Shown here piece after piece: positions 8,595 through 15,794 of a DNA stretch of 64,000 nt; positions within the stretch are counted from its first letter, which is position 1; each line of letters opens with the position of its first letter. The position numbers and the translations under genes are program-made. Location: NCBI GenBank assembly GCA_050013235.1, contig JBEKFQ010000013.1, positions 6,817 through 70,816 on the forward strand. The letters run 5' to 3'. The stretch is from RH-AL1 sp050013235 (lineage in GTDB: Bacteria > Pseudomonadota > Alphaproteobacteria > Rhizobiales > Beijerinckiaceae). Under the pieces are notes generated by a model that made no database searches, had not been told where the DNA came from, and worked only from the letters and a program-made list of their open reading frames with translations.

Positions 8595-9068
8595 ATGGCA
8601 ATATCGGGGTCTCACTGGCGTTTTGGCGCTCTTATCCTCGCGGCATTTGCCCTAAGCGCTAGCCAGCCAGGGGCAGGGCGGGCCGAGGGCGGGCTCGAAA
8701 CGCTCGAAATCGATACGGCGAGCGGTCCGCGCATCCTGCAAGTCGAAGTGATGCGGACGGAGCAAGAGCGCGAACGCGGTCTCATGTTCCGGAAATATCT
8801 GCCCAAGGAACGCGGCATGTTGTTCGACTTTCCGGTCGAGCAGCCGGTCATGATGTGGATGAAAAACACCTACATCCCGCTCGACATGGTGTTCATGGAT
8901 CACAATGGCCGCATCGTCGGCATCGCCCGCAACGCCGAGCCTTTGTCCGAGACGATCATCCCGTCCGGCGCACCCGCCGCCGGCGTGCTCGAAATCAATG
9001 GCGGCGAAGCCGCCGAGCTGGGGCTAAAGACGGGCGATGTCGTGCATCACCCGCTGTTTAAGAATTAA
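8595..9068 (+). CDS. DUF192 family exported protein
   Basis: 157 residues with an N-terminal signal peptide (hydrophobic ALILAAFALSAS, likely cleavage after GRAEG) and one DUF192 (COG1430) domain. The family's signature region is visible as ERERGLMFRKYLPKERGMLF, then MMWMKNTYIPLDMVF and VLEINGGEAAELGLKTGD. The biochemical role of the family is not established. It follows the cold-shock gene by about 40 bases on the same strand and may share its transcript; from memory this pair is conserved in several Rhizobiales. Confidence 0.88.
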   Translation: MAISGSHWRFGALILAAFALSASQPGAGRAEGGLETLEIDTASGPRILQVEVMRTEQERERGLMFRKYLPKERGMLFDFPVEQPVMMWMKNTYIPLDMVFMDHNGRIVGIARNAEPLSETIIPSGAPAAGVLEINGGEAAELGLKTGDVVHHPLFKN

Positions 9069-9212
9069 CACGGGTCGAGACCGGTTTATCCCATCCCTTC
9101 CCGGCGCAAATCGGGGGAGGGCGGTGTACAAACCGGCCTAAGTCAACTAGAAGCTCCTTCGCGCCGCTTTGGTCCCCGTGAGAACGGGAAAACCGGGGCG
9201 GCCGGGCCGGAA

Positions 9213-9289
9213 CGGGGTATAGCGCAGTCTGGTAGCGCGGAAGTTTTGGGTACTTCAGGTCGGAGGTTCGAATCCTCCTGCCCCGACCA
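9213..9289 (+). tRNA. tRNA-Pro (anticodon UGG)
   Basis: A 77-base cloverleaf including an encoded CCA. The acceptor arms CGGGGTA and TGCCCCG pair with one G-T wobble. The D arm is AGCGCAGTCTGGTAGCGC, the anticodon stem GAAGT/ACTTC encloses TTTGGGT (anticodon TGG), and the T loop is GGTTCGAATCC. Confidence 0.95.
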
Positions 9290-9361
9290 CCGTTTCCCGG
9301 TATTAAGAAATTTCTGGTATGAAAGACTCAAGGTTGGTTCGAGCTTGAATCGGAACATGTG

Positions 9362-9667
9362 ATGACGGCGCGAATCTTTAAGCCCGCCCGCGCGGCGACT
9401 CAGTCCGGCGGCACGAATAGCAATAGCTGGCGTCTGACCTACGAGCCGGAAGCGGCGCTCGAGGTCGAGCCCTTGATGGGCTGGACCAGCTCGGGCGATA
9501 TGAATCGCCAGATCACGCTGAGTTTCGCGACCAAGGAAGAGGCCATCGCTTATGCCGGGCGCAACGGCTTGGCCTACCGGGTCGAGGAACCGAAGCCTAC
9601 GGTCCAAAAGACCTTTTCCTATTCCGATAATTTCAAGTCGACCCGGCTTGGACAGTGGACGCATTGA
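9362..9667 (+). CDS. Complex I accessory subunit, NDUFS4 (18 kDa / AQDQ) family
   Basis: 101 residues matching the ETC complex I conserved-region family, the bacterial counterpart of mitochondrial NDUFS4, which sits at the junction of the NADH-oxidising arm and stabilises FMN-module assembly. Visible signatures are MTARIFKPARAATQSG, the NSWRLTYEP segment, and a C-terminal YSDNFKSTRLGQWTH close to the mitochondrial ending. ATG 9362 directly follows an in-frame GTG at 9359. It lies between two tRNA genes and away from any nuo operon, as is usual in alphaproteobacteria. Confidence 0.9.
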   Translation: MTARIFKPARAATQSGGTNSNSWRLTYEPEAALEVEPLMGWTSSGDMNRQITLSFATKEEAIAYAGRNGLAYRVEEPKPTVQKTFSYSDNFKSTRLGQWTH

Positions 9668-9706
9668 TCACGCGTTTGGGTCCTGCCTTCGGCTCGAGTT
9701 TACTTT

Positions 9707-9783
9707 GGCCCCGTAGCTCAGCTGGATAGAGCAGCCGCCTTCTAAGCGGCAGGTCGCAGGTTCGAGCCCTGCCGGGGTCGCCA
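9707..9783 (+). tRNA. tRNA-Arg (anticodon UCU)
   Basis: A 77-base cloverleaf with encoded CCA. The acceptor GGCCCCG pairs with CGGGGTC. The D arm is AGCTCAGCTGGATAGAGC, the anticodon stem GCCGC/GCGGC surrounds CTTCTAA (anticodon TCT), and the T arm is AGGTTCGAGCCCT. Confidence 0.96.
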
Positions 9784-9808
9784 TCTCTCCGTTTCTCAAA
9801 CCCTCGGG

Positions 9809-11173
9809 ATGGTTTCCATTACGGCACCCGCGCAAATCCCTCATGTCAGTCACAAAGACGCGCTTCGCGTCTGGGTGCGCGTCGCGCTTCTGAGCTTCGG
9901 CGGACCGGCTGGGCAGATCGCGGTGATGCACCGCATTCTCGTCGAGGAGAAGCGCTGGATTTCGGAGCGCCGGTTTCTCCATGCGCTGAATTATTGCATG
10001 CTGCTGCCCGGTCCCGAGGCGATGCAACTCGCCACCTACATTGGCTGGCTCTTGCATGGCACCCGGGGCGGCCTGATGGCGGGCGGCTTGTTCGTCCTGC
10101 CGGGTGCCGTGTCGATCATGGCGCTCAGCTTGATTTACGCGGGCCTTGGCAAGCTCGCCGTGGTCACGGGCCTGTTTTTCGGTCTCAAGGCGGCGGTTTT
10201 GACGATCGTGATCCAGGCGGTGCTGCGCCTGGGCGCGCGGGCGCTGAAACATCCGTTGCTCAAGGTTTTCGCGGCGGTGGCTTTTGCCGCGATTTTCTTT
10301 TTCGATCTTCCGTTTCCTCTCGTCATCGCCGCCGCGGCCTTGGCGGGTGCTCTCGGTGCCGGGCATCCCGCTTTCGCGCGGGACGTGCCGGCGGACGACG
10401 ATGGCGAAGTTCATGTCGTCGGCGACACGCCGGACGCCCGGGCCAACGTTCCGGCCGGGCGGACGATCAAGACCGCGTCGCTCTGGCTTTCGATCTGGTT
10501 GTTGCCTCTGGCCGTGCTTTGGATTTTTGCGCCGGGCAGCGTCTTTTTCGACATTGCCGCCTTCTTCAGCAAAATCGCGGTCGTCACCTTTGGCGGGGCC
10601 TATGCGATTCTCGCCTATGTCGCGCAACAGGCGGTTGACCATTACCATTGGCTCAGCCCCGGCGAGATGATGGATGGGCTCGGCATGGCGGAAACGACGC
10701 CCGGCCCGCTGATCATGGTGTTGCAATTCGCCGGTTTTATCGCGGCCTTTCATGCGCCGGGAACCTTGCCGCCCCTAGCCGCCGGCGCGCTCGGCGGCTT
10801 GCTCGCGGCTTGGGTCACCTTTGCCCCCTGCTTTCTCTGGATTTTCGCCGGGGCGCCCTATATCGAGCGGCTACGCGGAAACAAGGCCCTGAGCGCGGCC
10901 TTGACCGCGATTACCGCGACCGTGGTGGGGGTGATCCTCAATCTCGCGATCTGGTTCGCGATCCATTCGATGTTTCGCGAAAGCGCGGCGGTGCGTGGGT
11001 TCGGGCTACATTTCGACCGCCCGGTTTTGTCGAGCCTCGATCCCTTGGCGCTGGCGCTGACCCTTGCGGCGGCGCTCGCGGTCTTCCGGTTCCGGATCGG
11101 GATGATGAGCGTGCTGGCCGGGGCGGCGATCGCGGGGATGGCGATCACCCTCGCGGTCCATAGCGGTGGCTAG
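9809..11173 (+). CDS. chrA: Chromate transporter, bidomain ChrA family
   Basis: A 454-residue inner-membrane protein with two homologous CHR halves and about 10-12 membrane segments. The first half carries LLSFGGPAGQIAVMHR and LLPGPEAMQLATYIGW; the second carries the matching AVVTFGGAYAILAYVAQQAV and GLGMAETTPGPLIMVLQFAGF. The family exports chromate by proton-coupled antiport; a role in sulfate handling is the alternative. It starts 25 bases after tRNA-Arg. The stop codon TAG is the first triplet of a dispersed repeat. Confidence 0.92.
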   Translation: MVSITAPAQIPHVSHKDALRVWVRVALLSFGGPAGQIAVMHRILVEEKRWISERRFLHALNYCMLLPGPEAMQLATYIGWLLHGTRGGLMAGGLFVLPGAVSIMALSLIYAGLGKLAVVTGLFFGLKAAVLTIVIQAVLRLGARALKHPLLKVFAAVAFAAIFFFDLPFPLVIAAAALAGALGAGHPAFARDVPADDDGEVHVVGDTPDARANVPAGRTIKTASLWLSIWLLPLAVLWIFAPGSVFFDIAAFFSKIAVVTFGGAYAILAYVAQQAVDHYHWLSPGEMMDGLGMAETTPGPLIMVLQFAGFIAAFHAPGTLPPLAAGALGGLLAAWVTFAPCFLWIFAGAPYIERLRGNKALSAALTAITATVVGVILNLAIWFAIHSMFRESAAVRGFGLHFDRPVLSSLDPLALALTLAAALAVFRFRIGMMSVLAGAAIAGMAITLAVHSGG

Positions 11174-11286
11174 AGCGCGTTCCGCTTTGGTGGAATCACC
11201 AAAGCGATAAGAACTCGCTCTCTTACTAGGAAGTTAGAGCATGTCCTCGATCGAAAAAGTCTGCAACTTTTTCGGGACATGCTCTA
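11171..11286 (+). repeat. Full copy of the TAGAGC two-hairpin dispersed repeat
   Basis: A 116-bp element that begins TAGAGC and ends GCTCTA. It forms two hairpins: CGCTTTGGTG-GAAT-CACCAAAGCG, and a long one with outer stem TAGAGCATGTCC/GGACATGCTCTA and inner stem CGAAAAAGT/ACTTTTTCG. It separates the convergent chrA and ubiH-like genes and supplies the TAG stop of both. Homologous to 23694-23809, with a truncated copy at 944-1010. Confidence 0.88.
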
Positions 11287-12543
11287 AACCACCGGCCCGG
11301 CGGGAAGGATGCCTTCGCGCATCAAGGCGCGGCGCAGCGGGCCGATCAGCCTGACGGCGATGGCGCCGGCGCCACGGATCGCATCGATCGGCGCGAAATC
11401 CGTCATGATCGAGCGGTTCAAGACATCGACGCCGCTCGTACGCAAGGCAATGTCGCGCCGCCGCCCGCGCTCGTAGGAGACGAGAGCGGGAAGAGTACCA
11501 AAATCTTCGTCCTTGGTCCGCGCGGCCTCGAGCGTAGCCAAGAGTTGGGCAATGTCGCGGAGCGTCAGGTTCAGTCCCTGCGCCGCGAGCGGGGGAAAGG
11601 CATGGGCGGCTTCGCCGATCAGCACGATGCGATGACCGACCAGCCGGTTGACGCGCAAGCCGCCCATGGGAAAAAAGCCGCGCGGCTCTTCCAGCGTGAA
11701 CCGGCCGGCAATGTCGTGGGTCTGTTGCCGAAGCTCGCTCGCAAAGGCGTCGGCGTCGAGCGCGCGCCTCCGGTCCGCCTCCTCCGGCGGCATCAGCCAG
11801 ACCAGCGAGGAACGATGGGGATGGTCCGCCGTGCCTTGCAGGGGAACCAGGGTGCACGGCCCGCCGCGGGTGTGAAATTCGGTCGAAATGCCGTCGTGCG
11901 GCTTTTCATGGGCGAGCAGGGCCGTTATCGCGACTTGGCGGTAGCGCCAGGTACGCACCGGGATTTTTGCAGCTTCCCGCCCGAGCGAGCGGCGGCCATC
12001 GGCGGCGACGAGAAGCTTGGCCCGGTACAGCCGTCCCTCGCGATCCCTCACGGAAACCGCCGTGGCGGAGAACTCGACCTCCGAGAGGAGGGAGCGGGGC
12101 AGTGTGATGCTTGGCAGGCTCGCCGCCACGTTGGCGAGCGTTTGCACCAGCCGTCCGGTTTCGATGTTCAGGCCAAGCGCATCGAGGCCGATTTCCGGTG
12201 CGTCGAGAACAATCGGCGGCACGGGGAGAAACGGGCTGGTATCGTCCACCATGCGGATGGCGCGGACCGGTTGCGAGCCCTCGCTGAGTTGGTCCAAGAG
12301 TCCGATCTGACGGAGAAAACGAAGGGAGCCCTCGAAAAGCGCGACGGTGCGCCCGTTGCCTTGCGGTTCGATCAGCCCCGCGCAGATCACGGAAAAGCCG
12401 GCGCGCGCCAGAGCGATGCTTGCCGCCAAGCCGGCCGCGCCGGCGCCCGAAACGATCACATCGGCCACGGCCGTTGGCGTGGCGGCGGAAAGACTGGACA
12501 TTTCCTCGGGGCGTATGGGCAGATTCACCGGCCACTCCATCAT
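11284..12543 (-). CDS. FAD-dependent monooxygenase, UbiH/UbiF/Coq6 family
   Basis: About 419 residues, an aromatic-ring hydroxylase probably acting in ubiquinone biosynthesis. The FAD fold opens with VIVSGAGAAGLAASIALARAG (GxGxxG); the mid-protein DG motif is LLVAADGRRSLGRE; the second FAD motif is VLIGEAAHAFPPLAAQGLNL, with Glu where the family usually has Asp (GDAAH). Which ring position it modifies cannot be told from sequence, so no symbol is given. Starts at ATG 12543 or the adjacent ATG 12540 are equally good; another at 12501 would sit closer to the fold. The TAG stop lies in the end of a dispersed repeat. Confidence 0.88.
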   Translation of the reverse strand: MMEWPVNLPIRPEEMSSLSAATPTAVADVIVSGAGAAGLAASIALARAGFSVICAGLIEPQGNGRTVALFEGSLRFLRQIGLLDQLSEGSQPVRAIRMVDDTSPFLPVPPIVLDAPEIGLDALGLNIETGRLVQTLANVAASLPSITLPRSLLSEVEFSATAVSVRDREGRLYRAKLLVAADGRRSLGREAAKIPVRTWRYRQVAITALLAHEKPHDGISTEFHTRGGPCTLVPLQGTADHPHRSSLVWLMPPEEADRRRALDADAFASELRQQTHDIAGRFTLEEPRGFFPMGGLRVNRLVGHRIVLIGEAAHAFPPLAAQGLNLTLRDIAQLLATLEAARTKDEDFGTLPALVSYERGRRRDIALRTSGVDVLNRSIMTDFAPIDAIRGAGAIAVRLIGPLRRALMREGILPAGPVV

Positions 12544-12660
12544 GATACGAGAAGCCAACTGGAAATGGTGCCGGGCGCCCGCAAAGCCAAGCCGGCCAAA
12601 CGTCTTGCCGTGTCTTTTAGTCTTAAGAAGAAAGTTAGTTCTTAGAAAGAAAGTTCCGCC

Positions 12661-12690
12661 GGTCCAAGGCGATAAAGGCGTCCTTGGACC
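12661..12690 (-). terminator. Probable terminator after citrate synthase
   Basis: A perfect 9-bp stem GGTCCAAGG/CCTTGGACC with a 12-base loop lies 21 bases beyond the gltA stop codon. On the minus strand it is followed by a T-rich tract (AACTTTCTTTCT). Confidence 0.65.
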
Positions 12691-12711
12691 AGCGAACCAT
12701 GAACGCGGCAG

Positions 12712-14004
12712 TTAGCCCCGGTTGTCCGAGGGCACGTAGTCGCGCTTGGTGTAGCCGGTATAGAGCTGGCGCGGACGGCCGATCTTTTGCTGCGGATCCT
12801 CGATCATTTCTTTCCATTGCGCAATCCAGCCGGCGGTGCGCGCGACGGCGAAGAGCACGGTGAACATCGAGGTCGGGAAGCCCATCGCCTTGAGCGTGAT
12901 CCCGGAATAGAAATCGATATTCGGGTACAGCTTTTTGGAGATGAAATATTCGTCGCTCAAGGCGATGCGCTCGAGTTCGATGGCGACGTCGAGCAGCGGA
13001 TCGTCCTTGATCCCAATCTCGGCCAGAACCTCATGGCAGGTCTTCTGCATGATTTTGGCGCGCGGGTCGTAGTTCTTATAGACCCGGTGTCCAAAGCCCA
13101 TCAGCCGGAATGGATCGTCCTTGTCCTTCGCGCGGGCGATGAATTTCGGAATATTGTCGACCGTGCCGATTTCCGCGAGCATTTTCAGCGCGGCTTCGTT
13201 GGCGCCGCCATGCGCGGGCCCCCAAAGACAGGCGACACCTGCCGCGATACAGGCGAAGGGGTTGGCGCCCGAGGATCCCGCCAGACGCACGGTCGAGGTC
13301 GAGGCATTCTGTTCGTGATCGGCATGGAGGATGAAGATACGATCCAGCGCGCGCGCCAAGACCGGGTTCACCTTGTATTCCGCGCAGGGCACCGCGAAGC
13401 ACATTTTGAGGAAGTTCGAGGCATAGTCGAGGCTGTTGTCGGGGTACACGAAAGGCTGGCCGATCGTATATTTATAGGCCATGGCGGCAAGCGTCGGCAG
13501 TTTCGCGATCAAGCGCATGGAGGCGACCATCCGCACCTGCGGATCGGAAATATCCGTGACGTCATGGTAGAAGGCCGATAAAGCTCCGACGGATCCGACC
13601 ATCACCGACATCGGATGCGCGTCGCGGCGGAACCCTTGAAAGAAGCGCGACATTTGCTCGTGCACCATCGTGTGGTGCCGGATGCGGCGATCGAAATCGG
13701 CCGCTTGTTCCGCCGTCGGAAGTTCCCCGTAAAGCAAGAGATAGCTCGTCTCGAGGAAAGACCCGCGCTCGGCCAATTGCTCGATCGGATAGCCGCGATG
13801 GAGCAAAACCCCTTCGTCGCCGTCGATAAAGGTGATTTCGGATTCGCAGCTCGCCGTCGACGTGAAGCCGGGATCGTAGGTGAACATTCCCGTCTGCGCG
13901 TAGAGCTTGGAGATGTCGACGACCGAAGGGCCGATTGACCCATCCTTCACAGGCATGTTGACCGATTGGCTACCAATGGTGAAAGAGCCGGTCTTGTAGG
14001 TCAT
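12712..14004 (-). CDS. gltA: Citrate synthase
   Basis: A 430-residue hexameric-type (type I) citrate synthase, condensing oxaloacetate and acetyl-CoA at the entry of the TCA cycle. Catalytic elements are all present: HADHEQNASTST, WGPAHGGANEAAL with the key histidine, MGFGHRVYKNYDPRA, and the C-terminal arginine motif GRPRQLYTGY. The length is normal for the proteobacterial enzyme. It is followed by a hairpin terminator and preceded by a 230-base promoter region, so it is probably transcribed alone; gltX upstream runs in the same direction. Confidence 0.97.
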   Translation of the reverse strand: MTYKTGSFTIGSQSVNMPVKDGSIGPSVVDISKLYAQTGMFTYDPGFTSTASCESEITFIDGDEGVLLHRGYPIEQLAERGSFLETSYLLLYGELPTAEQAADFDRRIRHHTMVHEQMSRFFQGFRRDAHPMSVMVGSVGALSAFYHDVTDISDPQVRMVASMRLIAKLPTLAAMAYKYTIGQPFVYPDNSLDYASNFLKMCFAVPCAEYKVNPVLARALDRIFILHADHEQNASTSTVRLAGSSGANPFACIAAGVACLWGPAHGGANEAALKMLAEIGTVDNIPKFIARAKDKDDPFRLMGFGHRVYKNYDPRAKIMQKTCHEVLAEIGIKDDPLLDVAIELERIALSDEYFISKKLYPNIDFYSGITLKAMGFPTSMFTVLFAVARTAGWIAQWKEMIEDPQQKIGRPRQLYTGYTKRDYVPSDNRG

Positions 14005-14241
14005 GAACGTGCCTTCTTATGGGGTTACATTAGAGGGCGCTCTCACGCTGGAAAGAGTTAAATTTTCCGGGACGTGTGGTGCGTTGCAGCACGATTAGCC
14101 TATCGTTAGGGGGGGTACAAGCGCCGGCTCGCTTTGTATGGCCTCATCAAGGCAGATTTTTTCGTGAGAGCGTACATTTTTTTCGTGACAGACAGATTTA
14201 AATGCGAAGCCCGGCCGCGGTTCCGGGCACCGCGCGCTTTG

Positions 14242-15657
14242 TCAGCCGGCTTGATCGCGCAGCCTGCCTAAGCTTTCCTCACGTCCCAAAACCTCGAAAA
14301 CGTCGAAAATTCCGGGAGACACCGCCCGCCCCGTCAGCGCTGCGCGCAATGGTTGCGCGACATGACCGAGCTTCGTTTTGGTATCCGCGACATAGAGGCG
14401 GACGGCCTCCTCGATGGCGGGCGCCGTCCATTCCGGTAGCGCGGTGAAGCGGGGCAGCAGCGCTCCGATATGGCCGCGGCCGCCGGCCTCCAGGATGCCT
14501 TCGGCCTTTTCGTCCATGCGGAGCGGCCGGGCCGCGAACAGAAAGCCGGCGCCATCCAGCAGTTCCACCAGAGTCTTGGCGCGCTCTTTCAGGCCGGGCA
14601 TCGCGGCAAGAAGTTTGGCCCGCAAGGTGTCGTCGAGCTTCAGTCCGTTGGCATTGGGGAGATAGGGCAGGGCCGCTTCCAAGGCGTCGAGCAGCTCTTG
14701 ATCGCCCGAGGCCCGGACGTAATGGCCGTTGATATTCTCGAGTTTCGCGAAGTCGAATCGCGCGGCCGAGCGGCCGATCCCGCCGAGATCGAAGGCCTCG
14801 ATCATTTCCGGCAGCGTGAAATACTCGCGGTCGCCCTGCGACCAGCCGAGCCGGAGGAGGTAATTGCGCACCGCCTGCGGCAAATAGCCCATGGCGCGAT
14901 AGGCGTCGACGCCGAGCGCCCCGTGACGCTTCGAGAGTTTGGCGCCATCGGGCCCATGGATCAGAGGAATATGGGCCATGGCGGGCACCTGCCATCCCAA
15001 GGCCTGGTAGATTTGCGTCTGGCGCGCGGCATTGGTGAGGTGATCGTCGCCCCGGATGATTTGCGTGACCCCCATATCGTGGTCGTCGACCACCACGGCC
15101 AGCATATAGGTCGGCGTGCCGTCCGAGCGCAGCAGCACGAGATCGTCGAGATCCTTGTTGGCCCAGGTTACCCGGCCCTGCACCTTGTCCTCGATCACCG
15201 TCTCGCCTTCGAGCGGCGCTTTCAGCCGGATCACCGGAGCGACGCCTTCGGGCGCCTCGGCGGGGTCGCGGTCGCGCCAGCGCCCGTCATAGCGCGGCGT
15301 GCGCTTTTCCGCCCGCGCCTGCTCGCGCATCGCCTCGAGCTCGGCGGGCGTCGCATAGCAGCGATAGGCCTTGCCGCTGGCAATCAGGATTTCCGCGACT
15401 TCGCGATGGCGCGCGGCACGCTGGAATTGATAGATTGTCTTGCCGTCCCATTCCAGGCCGATCCAGGTCAGGGCGTCGATGATCGCGGCAATGGCTTCGG
15501 GCGTCGAGCGGTCGCGGTCTGTATCCTCGATTCGCAGCAGCATCTTGCCGCCGGAATGGCGGGCATGAAGCCAATTGAACAACGCGGTTCGCGCGCCGCC
15601 AATATGCAGGAAGCCGGTCGGCGAGGGGGCGAAACGCGTAACGACGTCCGCAGTCAT
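14242..15657 (-). CDS. gltX: Glutamyl-tRNA synthetase
   Basis: A 471-residue class I aminoacyl-tRNA synthetase that charges tRNA-Glu (and in many alphaproteobacteria tRNA-Gln, later amidated). The HIGH-type motif appears as HIGGARTALFNW around residue 18, and the KMSKS-type loop as KLSKRHGALGV. The C-terminal anticodon-binding helical domain is complete (ends RLRDQAG). Its 5' end faces comEC; the gltX-gltA pair in this order beside comEC/lexA is a frequent Rhizobiales arrangement. Confidence 0.97.
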   Translation of the reverse strand: MTADVVTRFAPSPTGFLHIGGARTALFNWLHARHSGGKMLLRIEDTDRDRSTPEAIAAIIDALTWIGLEWDGKTIYQFQRAARHREVAEILIASGKAYRCYATPAELEAMREQARAEKRTPRYDGRWRDRDPAEAPEGVAPVIRLKAPLEGETVIEDKVQGRVTWANKDLDDLVLLRSDGTPTYMLAVVVDDHDMGVTQIIRGDDHLTNAARQTQIYQALGWQVPAMAHIPLIHGPDGAKLSKRHGALGVDAYRAMGYLPQAVRNYLLRLGWSQGDREYFTLPEMIEAFDLGGIGRSAARFDFAKLENINGHYVRASGDQELLDALEAALPYLPNANGLKLDDTLRAKLLAAMPGLKERAKTLVELLDGAGFLFAARPLRMDEKAEGILEAGGRGHIGALLPRFTALPEWTAPAIEEAVRLYVADTKTKLGHVAQPLRAALTGRAVSPGIFDVFEVLGREESLGRLRDQAG

Positions 15658-15794
15658 GAGGCATTGATCCTATCGAAGGGGTGAGGCGGCGATTCAAGCA
15701 AAAAGCTATAGTCCCGCCTTGCGTCGTGTAGCATGGTTCGTCTCAAAGAGAAGAGGGGCAAGCAGGGCTCCTTGATATGTAGGGAAAGGCCGGT

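Noticed and set aside
14470..15684. A 400-codon plus-strand frame opposite gltX
   Set aside because: Antisense shadow of an unambiguous glutamyl-tRNA synthetase.
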